DNA of 64,000 nt, from positions 1 through 64,000 of the forward strand of contig NZ_WIXJ01000001.1 in assembly GCF_009617575.1 (NCBI RefSeq), written 5' to 3'. The notes beneath the pieces are model-generated. The model was not told the origin of the DNA. It did not search any database and was given only the letters and a program-made list of their open reading frames with translations. Of this stretch, positions 25,446-36,380 are shown piece after piece. The number at the start of each line of letters is the position of its first letter. Position 1 is the stretch's first letter. Position numbers and translations under genes: made by a program. This stretch comes from Rhodocyclus gracilis. GTDB taxonomy: Bacteria > Pseudomonadota > Gammaproteobacteria > Burkholderiales > Rhodocyclaceae.

Positions 25446-27320
25446 ATGTTTTCTTCGCTAAAAGCGAAAATGATCACCTACGTGCTGATCATCATCGCGC
25501 TGCTTTCGCTACTCTTTTGCGGTGCGGCATACTGGAAAATGAAGTCCTCGCTGCTCGAATCGATCAATTCCGAGATCGAGCAAGCCGCCGCAGGAAAGGT
25601 CAGTTTCCTGACGGAATGGGTTTCCTCTCGACAACTGATCGTCGCCTCGACGCTGGGGCGCTTCAGCAATGGCGATCTCAAGCCGGTACTCGATCAGGCG
25701 AAGGTCGCGGGCGGTTTCGATGACATGTACATCGGCCAGCCCGACAAGAAAATGACGCAGTTTTCCAATGCCACGCCAGTACCGCCGGGCTACGACCCGA
25801 CGGTTCGCCCGTGGTATGTCGCGGCGGCGGCCTCGCAGGAAGCGATTGCCTCGCCGCCCTATATCGACGCCTCGACCAAACTTCCCATCATTACCTTTGC
25901 CAAGGCGCTGCGGGAAAACGGCAATCTCGTTGCCGTCGCCGGTGGCGATGTCACGCTGAAACGTGTCGTCGATGAAGTCATCGCCGCCAAACTCCCCGGT
26001 GACGGCTACGCCTTCCTGATTACCCAGGACGGTCAGGTTATCGCCCACCCGCAAAAGGATTCGGGGCTGAAAAAAATCGGTGAGGTATTACCCGGATTCG
26101 ACCTCGCTGCCCTGCCGAAAGACGGCACGATCAGCCAGCTGCAACTCGGCGATGAAAACACGCTGACCGCCCTCTTCCCGGTCGGCACGACGGGCTGGAT
26201 TCTCGGCGTGGTCGTTCCCGAGGCGAAGGCCATGGCACCGATCAATCGGCTGCTCTACACGATGCTGACGCTGATGGGAGTCGGCCTGCTGATCGCCTTC
26301 TTCGCGACCTCTTTCGGCATCACGCGCATGATGAGCAGCATCACCCTGCTGCGCGACGCGATGCACACCATGTCGCTCGGCGGCGGCGATCTGACCGTCA
26401 ACCTCAGCGTCGACAGCAAGGACGAAGTCGGCCAGACGAAGGACTCCTTCAACCGCTTCCTCGGCACGCTGCGCAGCATGGTCAGCGAGGTCAAGGAAAA
26501 CTCGGGAAGCCTGCTCAGCGGCATCGAAAAGGTGGGGCAGGAGACCGACCGCATCAGCGAAGGCTCGAAGCAACAAGCGACCTTTGCCAGCGAAACCGCC
26601 GCTGCCGTCGAGGAAATGACGGCCAGCATCAGCCAGATCGCCGAGTCGGCCCGCAACGCCGAAAAAATGACGCAGGAGTCCGGTCGCGTGTCGCAACAAC
26701 TGGTCGGCGACGTGCGCCAGACATCGGAGGAGATCGGGTTGATCTCAAGCACGGTCGAGCAGCTGCAAACAACGCTGAAAGGCCTCGACGCCCGCTCGCT
26801 GCAAATCAACAACATCGTCGCCGTGATCAAGGAAATCGCCGATCAGACCAATCTGCTGGCGCTCAACGCGGCCATCGAAGCGGCGCGCGCCGGCGAGCAA
26901 GGGCGAGGCTTTGCGGTCGTCGCCGACGAGGTCAGAAAGCTTGCCGAACGCACCGGCGTCTCCACCGTCGAGATCGGCAACATGATCCAGCTGATCCAGG
27001 ACGAGACCAAGAGCGCCGTCACCAACATGGAAAGCGCAGTGCAGCAGGTCAATCGCGGCGTCGAGAAATCGCGCGCCGTCACCGAGTCGATCGAGCACAT
27101 CGAACGAAGCGCGCAGGAAGTCGAGCGCGCCCTCAGTGCCATCGCCTCGGCGACCACCGAGCAATCGAGCGCCAGCCATGAAATCGCCAGGAACATCGAG
27201 CGGATTCACGAGATGACGGAAACCTCCGACCTGTCGATTCAGGAGACACACTCCGAAACCGAGAACCTGCGCCAACTGGCGCACGAGCTGCGCGTGCTGA
27301 TGGAGAAATTCCGCGTCTGA
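25446..27320 (+). CDS. Methyl-accepting chemotaxis protein with amino-acid-binding dCache domain
   Basis: A 624-residue chemoreceptor: TM1 about 10-30, periplasmic dCache domain about 35-265, TM2 about 270-291, HAMP about 292-345, then the cytoplasmic signalling domain with the tip [20 protein letters not shown]. The dCache domain carries Tyr116, Arg121, Trp123, Tyr124, Tyr139, Asp141 and Asp168, spaced exactly as the amino-acid-binding signature of PctA-type receptors (Y121, R126, W128, Y129, Y144, D146, D173). It therefore very likely senses amino acids, in keeping with the adjacent amino-acid transporters. It lacks the C-terminal CheR-docking pentapeptide. Confidence 0.95.
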   Translation: MFSSLKAKMITYVLIIIALLSLLFCGAAYWKMKSSLLESINSEIEQAAAGKVSFLTEWVSSRQLIVASTLGRFSNGDLKPVLDQAKVAGGFDDMYIGQPDKKMTQFSNATPVPPGYDPTVRPWYVAAAASQEAIASPPYIDASTKLPIITFAKALRENGNLVAVAGGDVTLKRVVDEVIAAKLPGDGYAFLITQDGQVIAHPQKDSGLKKIGEVLPGFDLAALPKDGTISQLQLGDENTLTALFPVGTTGWILGVVVPEAKAMAPINRLLYTMLTLMGVGLLIAFFATSFGITRMMSSITLLRDAMHTMSLGGGDLTVNLSVDSKDEVGQTKDSFNRFLGTLRSMVSEVKENSGSLLSGIEKVGQETDRISEGSKQQATFASETAAAVEEMTASISQIAESARNAEKMTQESGRVSQQLVGDVRQTSEEIGLISSTVEQLQTTLKGLDARSLQINNIVAVIKEIADQTNLLALNAAIEAARAGEQGRGFAVVADEVRKLAERTGVSTVEIGNMIQLIQDETKSAVTNMESAVQQVNRGVEKSRAVTESIEHIERSAQEVERALSAIASATTEQSSASHEIARNIERIHEMTETSDLSIQETHSETENLRQLAHELRVLMEKFRV

Positions 27321-27379
27321 CGCGACCAGCAATCGTCACTGCCGGTCGCGGGCGCCGCAGCGCGCCCCGTCTCCAGCCT

Positions 27380-27420
27380 CGCGGCCCCTGTGCTTCGGCA
27401 TGGGGGCCGCGTTGTTTGTA
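27380..27420 (+). terminator. Terminator after the chemoreceptor gene
   Basis: CGCGGCCCC pairs with GGGGCCGCG across a 14-base loop, followed by TTGTTTGT. An earlier GCGACC/GGTCGC hairpin at about 27320-27350 lacks a T-run. Confidence 0.7.
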
Positions 27421-27526
27421 TCTGCCCTTCCGGCATATCGACATAGCCCGAAAATTTAAGTGGCCGCCGTGTAGGGAAATATACTTCGACCCTCCTTTCA
27501 CCCTGCCCGATAAGCGTTTCGCGCCT

Positions 27527-28441
27527 ATGACCACCCCTGACAACACCCTGCTGCTCGATGGCGGCACGGGGCGAGAACTCCAGCGCGTCGGCGCGCCTTT
27601 CAAGCAGCCGGAATGGTCGGCGCTGGCGCTGATCGAAGCGCCGCACTTTGTCTCGCTCGTGCATCAACGCTACGTCGATGCCGGCGCCGACGTGATCACC
27701 ACCAACAGCTACGCAGTCGTGCCATTCCACATCGGCGAAGCGCGCTTTGCGGCGCAAGGCGAAGCACTGGCGGCGCTGGCCGGACAACTCGCCCGAGCAG
27801 TGGCCGACGCGGCCCCACGGCCAGTGCGCGTGGCAGGCTCGCTGCCGCCGGTCTGCGGCTCGTACCGCGCCGACCTTTTCGATACGGCATCGGCCCGTCC
27901 GATTCTGGAAGTGCTGGTACGCGGCCTGCGCCCCTACGTCGATCACTGGCAGGCAGAAACCTTAAGCGCCATCGAAGAAGCCGAACTGGTGCGCGCCGTC
28001 ATCGGCGACGATGGCAAGGCGCTGTGGCTTTCCTTCACCCTGCAGGACGATACGGTCGTCGCCGGCGATCCACGCCTGCGCTCCGGCCAGACCGTCGCTG
28101 ATGCCGTTGCTGCCGCCCTGCGTCTCGGTGCCTCGGCGCTTCTGTTCAATTGCAGCCAGCCGGAAGTCATGGCCGATGCCGTTGCGGCGACGCAGGACAG
28201 ACTCACGGCCGAGAAGGCGACGCTGCGCATCGGCGTCTACGCCAACGCCTTCCCGCCGCAGCGCAAGGATGCCGAAGCGAATTCCGGGCTCGACGAGATT
28301 CGCGCCGACCTCACGCCAGAGGGCTATCTCGCCTGGGCAGGCGCCTGGCGCACGGGCGGAGCATCGATCATCGGCGGCTGTTGCGGCATCGGCCCGGAAC
28401 ACATCGCGGCGATCCGGGCCGATCTCGATCGCTGCGCCTGA
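27527..28441 (+). CDS. mmuM: Homocysteine S-methyltransferase
   Basis: A 304-residue zinc methyltransferase that moves a methyl group from S-methylmethionine (or SAM) to homocysteine, giving methionine. The start LLLDGGTGRELQRVG and the zinc-ligand cysteines in FNCSQPE and GGCCGIGPEH are clear. Start chosen at 27527; the open frame extends upstream but has no ribosome binding site. It follows methionine transport genes and precedes another amino-acid uptake gene, fitting sulfur amino-acid salvage. Confidence 0.92.
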   Translation: MTTPDNTLLLDGGTGRELQRVGAPFKQPEWSALALIEAPHFVSLVHQRYVDAGADVITTNSYAVVPFHIGEARFAAQGEALAALAGQLARAVADAAPRPVRVAGSLPPVCGSYRADLFDTASARPILEVLVRGLRPYVDHWQAETLSAIEEAELVRAVIGDDGKALWLSFTLQDDTVVAGDPRLRSGQTVADAVAAALRLGASALLFNCSQPEVMADAVAATQDRLTAEKATLRIGVYANAFPPQRKDAEANSGLDEIRADLTPEGYLAWAGAWRTGGASIIGGCCGIGPEHIAAIRADLDRCA

Positions 28442-28512
28442 GCCAGCCGGCAACACCTGCCCTTTTCCGAACGACAGGTTTCGGACCTTCTCATCACTTC
28501 CCGGATCAATCA

Positions 28513-29337
28513 ATGAACGCAAAACTCTACGCAGTGATCGCCGTCCTCGTCGCCGGATGGAGCGTGAACGCCTCCGCCGGCGAAACGCTGAACCGCATCA
28601 AGACCACCAAGACGCTGGTTGAAGTGGTCGACCAGAGCTATCCGCCGTTCTCCTTCCTCAACGACAAGAACCAGATGGACGGGTTTGATATCGACGTCGC
28701 CAAGGAAGTCGCCAAACGCCTGGGGGCGCGCCTGAAGATCGAGACGCCGTCCTGGGAAGTCGTCACGGCGGGCAACTGGCGCGGGCGCTGGGATGTCTGC
28801 ATCTGCTCGATGACGCCCGACAAGCAGAAGGCGCGCGTGCTGGATTTCGTCGCTCACTACTACAGCGCGCCGGCCGTGCTCGTCACCGCCGACAAGAACT
28901 CAACGATCACGAGCGAAGCCGACATCAATGCCAGGCGCATCGGCGTCGAACAAGGCTCCTCGTACGAGCGTTACCTGCAAAAAGGCCTTGTCATCGAAGT
29001 GCCGGATGCCAAGCCCATCGTCTATCCCTTTGACCGTGTAACCATCGCCCCCTACGGCAGCGAAGACCTCGCCTATCAGGATCTGGCGCTCGGCGCCGGC
29101 AAGCGCATCGACGGCATCGTCTCGAACCTCATCACGGCCAAGGCGCGCATCGCCAAAACACCGGGGAAATTCAAGCTGATCGGCTCGCCGCTCTATCTTG
29201 AGCCGAACTGGGTCGCCATCGACAAGGGCGACGCGGAGTGGAAGGCCGAACTCGCCAGAATCCTCGCCGAGCTGAAAAAGGACGGCACGCTCAGCAAGCT
29301 GTCGCAAAAGTGGATCGGGCAGGACATCACCCAGTAA
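28513..29337 (+). CDS. Amino acid ABC transporter substrate-binding protein
   Basis: A 274-residue family-3 binding protein with a signal peptide ending at ASAG (residues 1-22). Landmarks are LVEVVDQSYPPFSFLNDKNQ and MDGFDIDVAKEVAKRLGARL. Asp-Cys-containing WDVCICSMT replaces the more common DxxxxxxT motif region. A strong terminator follows, then the permease at 29422. The ligand is not clear; a polar amino acid is likely. No ATPase gene is next to it. Confidence 0.9.
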   Translation: MNAKLYAVIAVLVAGWSVNASAGETLNRIKTTKTLVEVVDQSYPPFSFLNDKNQMDGFDIDVAKEVAKRLGARLKIETPSWEVVTAGNWRGRWDVCICSMTPDKQKARVLDFVAHYYSAPAVLVTADKNSTITSEADINARRIGVEQGSSYERYLQKGLVIEVPDAKPIVYPFDRVTIAPYGSEDLAYQDLALGAGKRIDGIVSNLITAKARIAKTPGKFKLIGSPLYLEPNWVAIDKGDAEWKAELARILAELKKDGTLSKLSQKWIGQDITQ

Positions 29338-29372
29338 TCACGCCGCTCCGCTCATCAGTTCGTACGATGCAA

Positions 29373-29410
29373 AAATCCCCCTGCCGCCGGACAGGGGGAT
29401 TTATTTTTTA
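29373..29410 (+). terminator. Terminator between binding protein and permease genes
   Basis: Perfect 11-bp stem AAATCCCCCTG/CAGGGGGATTT with loop CCGCCGG-A, followed by ATTTTTT. It should reduce read-through so that binding protein is made in excess over permease. Confidence 0.93.
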
Positions 29411-29421
29411 CGGGAAATCGC

Positions 29422-30207
29422 GTGGTTCAGTTCTCGCCGCAAAGCCGCTTCAAGATTCGGGTAGCGCTCGTCTGGGGAACGCTGCTCACCGCCTTCGCCG
29501 CCTTTGTCGCCGGCTTCGATCTGCAGTTCTCGTTTGTCAGGGAAAAGCTGCCTTCCTTGCTCGGCCTGGAGCTGACGCCCGAAGGCATGCTGCAAGGCGT
29601 GCCCCTGACCCTGCTGGTCTGCGTCGGCGCCATGCTCATCTCGGTCGTCCTCGGGCTGGCTGCCGCACTGGGGCGCTTGTCGCACAGCGCGCTGGCGTAT
29701 GGCATCGCGACCTTTTACACCTCGTTCTTCCGGGGCACGCCGTTGCTCGTCCAGATCCTGCTGATCTATCTGGGCATTCCGCAGTTGGGCCCGGTGCCGC
29801 CGGCCATCCCGTCGGGCATCATCGCCCTGTCGCTCTGCTACGGCGCCTACCTGAGCGAAATCTTCCGCTCTGCGATCACGGCCATCGCCCGTGGGCAGTG
29901 GGAGGCGGGGCGCGCCCTCGGGCTGACCGACCGCCAGATACTCGGCGAGATCATTCTCCCGCAAGCCCTGAAAATCGCCATTCCACCCAGCGGGGCGATG
30001 TTCATTTCCATGCTCAAGGACTCGTCACTGGTCTCCGTCATGGGCCTCTGGGAGATCATGTTCCTCGCCCAGAGCTATGGCCGCTCGTCGTATCGCTACA
30101 TGGAGATGCTGCTTACGGCGGCCATCATCTACTGGGCACTGTCGCTGCTGCTTGAAATGCTCCAGGCGCATCTCGAACGTCGCCTGCACGGCAATCGGCC
30201 CGCCTGA
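29422..30207 (+). CDS. Amino acid ABC transporter permease
   Basis: A 261-residue permease. After an N-terminal membrane segment and a short periplasmic part, it has the family core with FFRGTPLLVQILLIYLGIPQ and the EAA loop RGQWEAGRALGLTDRQILGE. It pairs with the binding protein upstream. The GTG start at 29422 has only a weak GGGAA site. It lacks an ATPase gene next to it and may share the one at 21825. The next gene is convergent, 4 bases away. Confidence 0.9.
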   Translation: MVQFSPQSRFKIRVALVWGTLLTAFAAFVAGFDLQFSFVREKLPSLLGLELTPEGMLQGVPLTLLVCVGAMLISVVLGLAAALGRLSHSALAYGIATFYTSFFRGTPLLVQILLIYLGIPQLGPVPPAIPSGIIALSLCYGAYLSEIFRSAITAIARGQWEAGRALGLTDRQILGEIILPQALKIAIPPSGAMFISMLKDSSLVSVMGLWEIMFLAQSYGRSSYRYMEMLLTAAIIYWALSLLLEMLQAHLERRLHGNRPA

Positions 30208-30211
30208 TCGT

Positions 30212-31714
30212 TCAGAACGCGCCGCCGCCCAGCGCCTTGTACAGGGTCACCTGATTGGACAACCCGGCCAGACGGACGCTGATCAGGTTCTGCTGCGCCG
30301 CGTACAGCGTGCGCTGCGAATCGAGAACGGCCAGATAGCTATCGACGCCGCGCTCGAACCGCGCCTGCGACAGCCGATAGCTCGCCGCGCTCGCCTCGAC
30401 CAGCGCCTGCTGCGCCTGCGTTTGCTGGCGTAGCGGTACACCTTGCGTCAGCGCGTCGGCCACTTCGCGAAAGGCCGTCTGCACGGCTTTTTCGTACTGC
30501 GCCAGCGCGATCTGCTGATCGACCCGCGCCACATCAAGGCTGGCACTGAGCCGCCCGGCGTTGAAAATCGGCAGCGAGATTTTCGGAATGAAGCTCCAGC
30601 TCGCCGATCCGTCGTGGAAAAGCGCCGACAACTGATCGCTCGAATTACCGCCGCTGGCCGTCAACGTAATGCTCGGAAAGAAAGCAGCCCGCGCCGCACC
30701 GATGTTGGCGTTGGCCGCCTGGAGCTGGCGCTCGGCCTGCAACACATCCGGGCGGCGCTGCAACTGCGCGGACGGGATGCCCTCGGGAATCGGCGCGACG
30801 GCGGAGACGCTCGCCAGCGACTCCGTCTGCACCAGCGCCGGCGGAAAATCGCTGCCGACGAGCAAGGCAAGCGCATTGCGGTCGAGCGACACCTGTCCGG
30901 TGTAGCGGGCGACATCGGCACGCGCTGATTCGACGCTGGTCTGCACCTGGCGCACGTCCAGCTCGGAAGCGACGCCGAGTTCGAAGCGCCGCAGATTGAG
31001 CTGATACGACTCGTTCTGGCTGCGCAGGGTCTCTGCCGCCAGCGCCAGATGTTCGCGGTCGGCGGCAAGCGTGAGATAGGCGTTCGCCACCTCGGCGACG
31101 AGGCTGATCTGCGCGCTGCGCCGCGCTTCTTCGGTCGCCATGAAGAGATACAAGGCCTGTTCTTTCAGGCTGCTGATGCGCCCGAAAAAGTCCAGTTCAT
31201 AAGCTGCAAAACCGAGTCCGGCGGTGTACTGGCGGCTGATCGCCGCCTGACCGGTCGACGACAGGCTGGCCGGTGTGCGCTGGCTGGTGCCGGCGATGGA
31301 GGCATCGATGGCAGGAAAGAGGTCCGCACGCTGAATCTGGTACTGCGCGCGCGCCTTCTCGATGGCGAGACCGGCGACGCGCAGATCGCGGTTGTTGGCC
31401 AGCGCCAGCGCGATCAGCTCACGCAGTTGCGGATCGGTGAAGAAGCTTTCCCAGCCGATGCTGGCGGCGGGCGCCGCCGTCACCTGAGTAGCCTCGCTGG
31501 CCGCGCCCTTAGCCTCCACCTCGCCACCCGACGCCTCGTTCGCGGCGACGCGTTGCGGTGGTGTAGCGGCGTCCGTTGCATTTGCCGCCGACGGCGCCTG
31601 CGCCGGCCATTGCGCCGGGATCGGCGCGGCCGGCGTGGCGTAGTCCGGCACGAGCACGGCGCAGCCGGAAGTCGTCAGGGCGGCGACGAGGCTCGCCAAC
31701 AGGGTCTTGCGCAT
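30212..31714 (-). CDS. Outer membrane efflux lipoprotein (OprM/NodT type), RND system 1
   Basis: A 500-residue TolC-like channel. The leader ends at the lipobox SGCAVL, so it is a lipoprotein. Two OEP repeats are visible, with the [20 protein letters not shown] repeat motif and [19 protein letters not shown]. The start at 31714 fits AAGGA eight bases upstream; an ATG at 31723 overlaps the pump gene stop. It has a long Ala-rich insert (about residues 40-85). It works with the pump and adaptor encoded upstream on the same strand. Confidence 0.93.
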   Translation of the reverse strand: MRKTLLASLVAALTTSGCAVLVPDYATPAAPIPAQWPAQAPSAANATDAATPPQRVAANEASGGEVEAKGAASEATQVTAAPAASIGWESFFTDPQLRELIALALANNRDLRVAGLAIEKARAQYQIQRADLFPAIDASIAGTSQRTPASLSSTGQAAISRQYTAGLGFAAYELDFFGRISSLKEQALYLFMATEEARRSAQISLVAEVANAYLTLAADREHLALAAETLRSQNESYQLNLRRFELGVASELDVRQVQTSVESARADVARYTGQVSLDRNALALLVGSDFPPALVQTESLASVSAVAPIPEGIPSAQLQRRPDVLQAERQLQAANANIGAARAAFFPSITLTASGGNSSDQLSALFHDGSASWSFIPKISLPIFNAGRLSASLDVARVDQQIALAQYEKAVQTAFREVADALTQGVPLRQQTQAQQALVEASAASYRLSQARFERGVDSYLAVLDSQRTLYAAQQNLISVRLAGLSNQVTLYKALGGGAF

Positions 31715-31715
31715 G

Positions 31716-34700
31716 CTAGTCATCCTTGCGCTCAGAATCGGCGCTGTCGTGGCGGGGCGTCGGCGTCACCGCCTTGCCCTTGAAAATGCGGCGAATGTTG
31801 ACGAAGAAAAGCGGCACGAAAAGCACGGCCAACAGCGTCGCCGTCAGCATGCCGCCGATGACGCCCGTGCCAATGGCGTTCTGCGCACCGGAACCGGCGC
31901 CTTTCGCCAGCGCCAGCGGCAAGACGCCGAAGATGAAGGCCAGCGAAGTCATGATGATCGGCCGCAGGCGCAGGCGCACGGCTTCCAGACTCGCTTCGAC
32001 GAGGCCCATGCCCTGCTCCATCAGTTCCTTGGCGAATTCGACGATGAGGATGGCGTTCTTCGCCGACAAGCCAATGGTCATCAGCAGACCGACCTGGAAG
32101 TAAACGTCGTTGGACAGCCCGCGCAGCGTCGTCGCCAGCAGCGCGCCAATCACTCCCAGCGGCACCACCAGCATGACCGCGAACGGAATCGACCAGCTCT
32201 CGTACAAGGCCGCGAGGCAGAGGAAGACCACCAGCAGCGAGATCGCGTAGAGCGCCGGCGCCTGCGCGCCCGACATACGCTCCTGATAGGAAAGCCCGGT
32301 CCACTCGTAGCCGATGCCGGGCGGCAGCTTGGCCGCCATTGCCTCCATCTGCGCCATGGCTTCGCCGCTGCTCAGGCCGGGCGCCGGCTGGCCGAGGATT
32401 TCGGTCGACGAAAGGCCGTTGTAACGCTCCAGTCGCGGCGAGCCATACGTCCAGTGCGCCGAGGCGAAGGAGGAAAACGGCACCATTTCGCCAGCGCTGT
32501 TGCGCGCATACCATTTGTTGAGGTCTTCCGGCTGCATCCGCGCCGCGGCGATCCCTTGCAGGAAGACACGCTTGACCCGACCCTTGTTGATGAAGTCGTT
32601 CACGTACGCGCTGCCCCAGGCCGTCTGCAAAACATCATTGATATCCGCCTGCGACACGCCGAGTGCGCCAGCCTTGGCCTGATCGATGTCGATCTTGTAC
32701 TCGGGCGTGTCTTCCTGACCGTTCGGGCGCACACCAATCAGCGCCGGATTCTTCGCCGCCATACCGAGCAACTGGTTACGCGCCGCCATCAGCGCGTCGT
32801 GACCGAGGCCGCCGCGGTCCTCCAACTGCAAGTCGAAACCGCTGGCGTTGCCGAGTTCGACGACGGCCGGCGGCGCGAAGGCGAAGGCCAGCGCGTCGCG
32901 GAAACCTGCGAAATGCGCCATCGCCTTGCCGGCGACCGCCTCGGCCTTCAGTTCAGGCGAATGACGCTCGCTCCAGTCCTTGAGGTTGATGAAAGCCAGC
33001 GCGGTGTTCTGGCCGCTGCCGCCAAAGCTGAAGCCGACGACGGTGAAGATCGAATCGACCGCTTCTTTCTGGTCGGCGAGAAAGTGGTGTTCGATCCGCT
33101 CGACGACGCCAAGCGTGCGTTCCGCCGTCGATCCAGCCGGCAGGATGATGTCGGCCATCAGAAAGCCCTGATCCTCGTCCGGCAAGAAGGCGGTCGGCAC
33201 GCGGGCAAAGAGTGCGCCCATGCCGACGACGATCAGCAGATAAACGAGCAGATAGCGCTTGCCACCCGCGAGGATGCGTCCCACGGCCGACTGGCTGACA
33301 CGGTTGGTGCGTTCGAAGAGACGATTGAATCGGCTAAAGAAGCCAGCGAAAAGCCCGTCCTCGCCGGCGACGTGCCCCTTATCGACCGGCTTGAGCAGCG
33401 TCGCGCACAGCGCCGGCGTCAGCACCAGCGCGACAACGACCGACAGCACCATCGCCGAGACGATGGTGATCGAGAACTGGCGATAGATGACACCCGTCGA
33501 GCCGCCGAAGAAAGCCATCGGCACGAACACCGCCGACAGCACCAGTGCGATGCCGATCAGGGCGCCGGTGATCTGCTCCATCGATTTCTTCGTCGCTGCC
33601 TTCGGCGAGAGACCTTCCTCGCTCATCAGACGCTCGACGTTTTCGACGACGACGATGGCGTCGTCGACCAGCAGACCGATCGCCAGCACCATGCCGAACA
33701 TGGTCAGCGTGTTGATCGAGTAACCCGCCGCCGCAAGCACGCCAAAAGTGCCGAGCAAGACCACCGGCACGGCGATGGTCGGGATCAGCGTCGCACGGAA
33801 ATTCTGCAGGAAGAGGTACATCACCAGGAAAACCAGGACGATGGCTTCGAGCAGCGTCTTCACCACCTCTTCGATCGAAATCTTGACGAAGGGCGTGGTA
33901 TCCCAGGCCATGACCGATTTGACGCTCGGCGGGAAAAACGGCGTCAGCTCCTTGAGCTTGGCCTTCACCGCATCGGCGACTTCGAGCGCGTTGGCGCCGG
34001 TGGCGAGCTTGACGGCGAGGCCGGTGGCAGGTTTGCCGTTGAAGCGGGAAACAACGTCGTAGGCTTCACCGCCGATTTCGACCGTGGCGACGTCACGCAG
34101 CCGTACCGTGGCACCACTCGGCGTCGTCTTCAGGAAAATGTCGCCGAACTGCTCCGGCGTCTGCAAGCGGCTTTGTGCCGTCACCGTCGCATTGAGCTGC
34201 TGCCCTTTCGGCGCCGGCAAGGCGCCCAACTGGCCGGCCGACACCTGCGCGTTCTGCGCGCTGATCGCGGCGCTCACATCGGCGGGCGTCAGGCTGAAAT
34301 TCTGCAATCTGGCCGGATCGAGCCAGATGCGCATGGCGTACTGCGTGCCGAAAAGCTGCGTTTCGCCCACGCCGTTCACACGGGCGACCTGCTCCTGAAC
34401 GTTGGCCGCGACGTAGTCGCTCAGATCGATGTCGGAGAGGCTGCCATCCTCCGAGAAAAAGCCGAGCACGAGCAGGAAGTTCGACGACGACTTCGACACC
34501 TGCACGCCGAGCTTCTGCACTTCCTGCGGTAGGAGCGGCGTCGCCAGCGCCAGCTTGTTCTGCACCTGCACCTGTGCGATATCGGGGTTGGTGCCAGCGC
34601 TGAAAGTCAGGGTGATGGTGACGGTGCCCGACGACTCGCTGGTCGACGCCATGTACGCCAGATGGTCGATGCCCTTCATCTTCTGCTCGATCACCTTGGT

Positions 34701-34883
34701 CACGGTGTTTTCGAGCGTCGCGGCCGAGGCCCCCGGATAGTTCGCCGTGATCGAGATGGCAGGCGGTGCGATCAGCGGATACTGGGCAACCGGCAACGAG
34801 CGGATCGCCAGCACGCCCGCCAGCATGATGACGATGGCGATAACCCAGGCAAAAATGGGCCGGTCAATAAAAAAACGGGACAT
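31716..34883 (-). CDS. RND efflux pump inner-membrane transporter, HAE1 type, system 1
   Basis: A 1055-residue AcrB-like proton/drug antiporter with twelve membrane segments. The start [20 protein letters not shown], the proton-relay Asp pair in [13 protein letters not shown], and FLPDEDQGF are AcrB-class features. It moves hydrophobic compounds from the periplasm and membrane out through the OprM-like channel. It lies between adaptor and channel genes in one operon, under control of the divergent TetR-type gene at 36381. Confidence 0.96.
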   Translation of the reverse strand: MSRFFIDRPIFAWVIAIVIMLAGVLAIRSLPVAQYPLIAPPAISITANYPGASAATLENTVTKVIEQKMKGIDHLAYMASTSESSGTVTITLTFSAGTNPDIAQVQVQNKLALATPLLPQEVQKLGVQVSKSSSNFLLVLGFFSEDGSLSDIDLSDYVAANVQEQVARVNGVGETQLFGTQYAMRIWLDPARLQNFSLTPADVSAAISAQNAQVSAGQLGALPAPKGQQLNATVTAQSRLQTPEQFGDIFLKTTPSGATVRLRDVATVEIGGEAYDVVSRFNGKPATGLAVKLATGANALEVADAVKAKLKELTPFFPPSVKSVMAWDTTPFVKISIEEVVKTLLEAIVLVFLVMYLFLQNFRATLIPTIAVPVVLLGTFGVLAAAGYSINTLTMFGMVLAIGLLVDDAIVVVENVERLMSEEGLSPKAATKKSMEQITGALIGIALVLSAVFVPMAFFGGSTGVIYRQFSITIVSAMVLSVVVALVLTPALCATLLKPVDKGHVAGEDGLFAGFFSRFNRLFERTNRVSQSAVGRILAGGKRYLLVYLLIVVGMGALFARVPTAFLPDEDQGFLMADIILPAGSTAERTLGVVERIEHHFLADQKEAVDSIFTVVGFSFGGSGQNTALAFINLKDWSERHSPELKAEAVAGKAMAHFAGFRDALAFAFAPPAVVELGNASGFDLQLEDRGGLGHDALMAARNQLLGMAAKNPALIGVRPNGQEDTPEYKIDIDQAKAGALGVSQADINDVLQTAWGSAYVNDFINKGRVKRVFLQGIAAARMQPEDLNKWYARNSAGEMVPFSSFASAHWTYGSPRLERYNGLSSTEILGQPAPGLSSGEAMAQMEAMAAKLPPGIGYEWTGLSYQERMSGAQAPALYAISLLVVFLCLAALYESWSIPFAVMLVVPLGVIGALLATTLRGLSNDVYFQVGLLMTIGLSAKNAILIVEFAKELMEQGMGLVEASLEAVRLRLRPIIMTSLAFIFGVLPLALAKGAGSGAQNAIGTGVIGGMLTATLLAVLFVPLFFVNIRRIFKGKAVTPTPRHDSADSERKDD

Positions 34884-34895
34884 GGTGACCTCGGC

Positions 34896-36089
34896 CTAGT
34901 GCTGCGCAGCAGCGGCCGGCGCGGCAGCCGAAACCGGAGTCACCAGAGGAACGGCCTTGACCGGCGCCCCCGGCGCAATCTTCTGCAAGCCGTCGACGAT
35001 CAGCGTATCGCCCGCCTTGAGACCGTCGCTAACCAGCCATTTATCACCCACGACGCGGCGCGTGGTCAGCGTGCGCAACTCGGCCGTGCCATTGGCGCCC
35101 ACCACCAGCGCCGTCGGATTGCCCTTGGTGTCACGCGTCACTGCCCGCTGCGGCGCAAGAATCGCCTGTTCGTCGACACCTTCTTCGAGCAGCGCACGCA
35201 CGTACATGCCGGGCAGTAACTCGCCCTTCGGATTCGGGAATACCGCGCGCAGCGTGATGGTGCCCGTGCCCTTGTCGACGGTGATGTCAGAAAACTGCAA
35301 CTTGCCGTCGAGCGCATAGGTGCTGCCGTCTTCGAGCAAGAGCCTGACGACGGCGTGCGAGTCGCCGGAACGCTTTAGCTTGCCGCTGGCAAACTCCTGG
35401 CGCAGACGCAAAAGATCGGCGCTCGACTGGGTGACGTCGACGTAAATCGGGTCAAGCTGCTGCACCGTCGCCAGCGAAGCGTCCTGATTGGCCGTCACCA
35501 GCGCGCCCGGCGTCACTGTCGAACGACCGATGCGCCCGGCAATCGGCGACACCACGCGCGTATACGCCAGATTGACGCGCGCCGTATCGAGCGCCGCCCG
35601 CGCCATCGCCACCTCGGCCTGCGCCTGCTTGAGCGCCGACTGACTGTCGTCGTAATCCTGCCGGCTCACCGCCTTGATGGCGACCAGCTCCTCGTAGCGC
35701 GAGGCCTTGTTGCGCGTGCTGTCGAGGTTGGCTTCGGCCTTCTCCAGACTCGCCTTGGCGCTGTCGAAGGTAGCCTGATAGGTATTCGGATTGATCTGAT
35801 AGAGCGGCTGCCCCGCCTTGACCTCGCCGCCCTCGGTAAAGAGGCGCGCCTGGATGATACCGCCAACTTGCGGGCGCACCTCGGACACCAGATACGGCAC
35901 CGTACGCCCCGCCAGTTCGGTCGTCAGCCGCAGCGGCTCGGCTTCGATCTTCAGCACGCCCACCTCCGGCGGAACCGCCGCCGTGCCCGCTACGGCGGCT
36001 TCCTGCTCACCGCAGCCGGAGAGCGCCAGGCCGGCGAAAAGCAGCGCCACAGCGCTCGCCGTTGCGCGTTGATTGACCGAAAACTTCAT
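34896..36089 (-). CDS. RND efflux membrane-fusion adaptor (AcrA type), system 1
   Basis: A 397-residue lipoprotein adaptor. The leader ends at ALSGCGEQ (lipidated Cys). Lipoyl halves flank a coiled-coil hairpin (AKASLEKAEANLDSTRNKAS region), followed by the beta-barrel with DGKLQFSDITVDKGTGTITL. It couples the AcrB-like pump to the outer-membrane channel. Start at 36089 is set by the lipoprotein leader and AAAGGT upstream. Confidence 0.95.
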   Translation of the reverse strand: MKFSVNQRATASAVALLFAGLALSGCGEQEAAVAGTAAVPPEVGVLKIEAEPLRLTTELAGRTVPYLVSEVRPQVGGIIQARLFTEGGEVKAGQPLYQINPNTYQATFDSAKASLEKAEANLDSTRNKASRYEELVAIKAVSRQDYDDSQSALKQAQAEVAMARAALDTARVNLAYTRVVSPIAGRIGRSTVTPGALVTANQDASLATVQQLDPIYVDVTQSSADLLRLRQEFASGKLKRSGDSHAVVRLLLEDGSTYALDGKLQFSDITVDKGTGTITLRAVFPNPKGELLPGMYVRALLEEGVDEQAILAPQRAVTRDTKGNPTALVVGANGTAELRTLTTRRVVGDKWLVSDGLKAGDTLIVDGLQKIAPGAPVKAVPLVTPVSAAAPAAAAQH

Positions 36090-36284
36090 GACAGACCTTT
36101 CGTACGGATATCCGGGCCACGCCCGGGCGGAGAGGCAAATGCCGAAAAACGCTGAGTCGTTCCCGACAGTTCTCGACACGCTGGCAGCGGGCTTGGTTCG
36201 AGAAGCGAGCCTCTGGGGAATCTCTCGGCTCGTGAATCGATGAGTTCGTACATCGCACCTATCGCTGGCGCATCGCCCGAGCCG

Positions 36285-36320
36285 AGAATGAACATTCATT
36301 CTAGATAGAACGTTCATTCT
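36285..36320. promoter_or_regulatory. TetR-family operator pair in the divergent promoter region
   Basis: AGAATGAA-CA-TTCATTCT (36285-36302) is an 8+2+8 inverted repeat. A second half-matching box ends in TTCATTCT at 36320, 18 bp on. A TATACT -10 element for the regulator gene follows at 36325-36330. Two such boxes between the divergent regulator and pump genes are the expected binding sites of the TetR-type repressor. Confidence 0.75.
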
Positions 36321-36380
36321 AAACTATACTTCCCCGCACTGGCAACCTTGAGGCCGGCAGCCGATCAGCGGAGAACCACC

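Noticed and set aside
31707-34532. A 941-codon plus-strand frame opposite the first RND pump gene
   Set aside because: Composition is Arg/His/Gln-rich antisense of a GC-rich gene; the minus strand has a clear AcrB-type protein.
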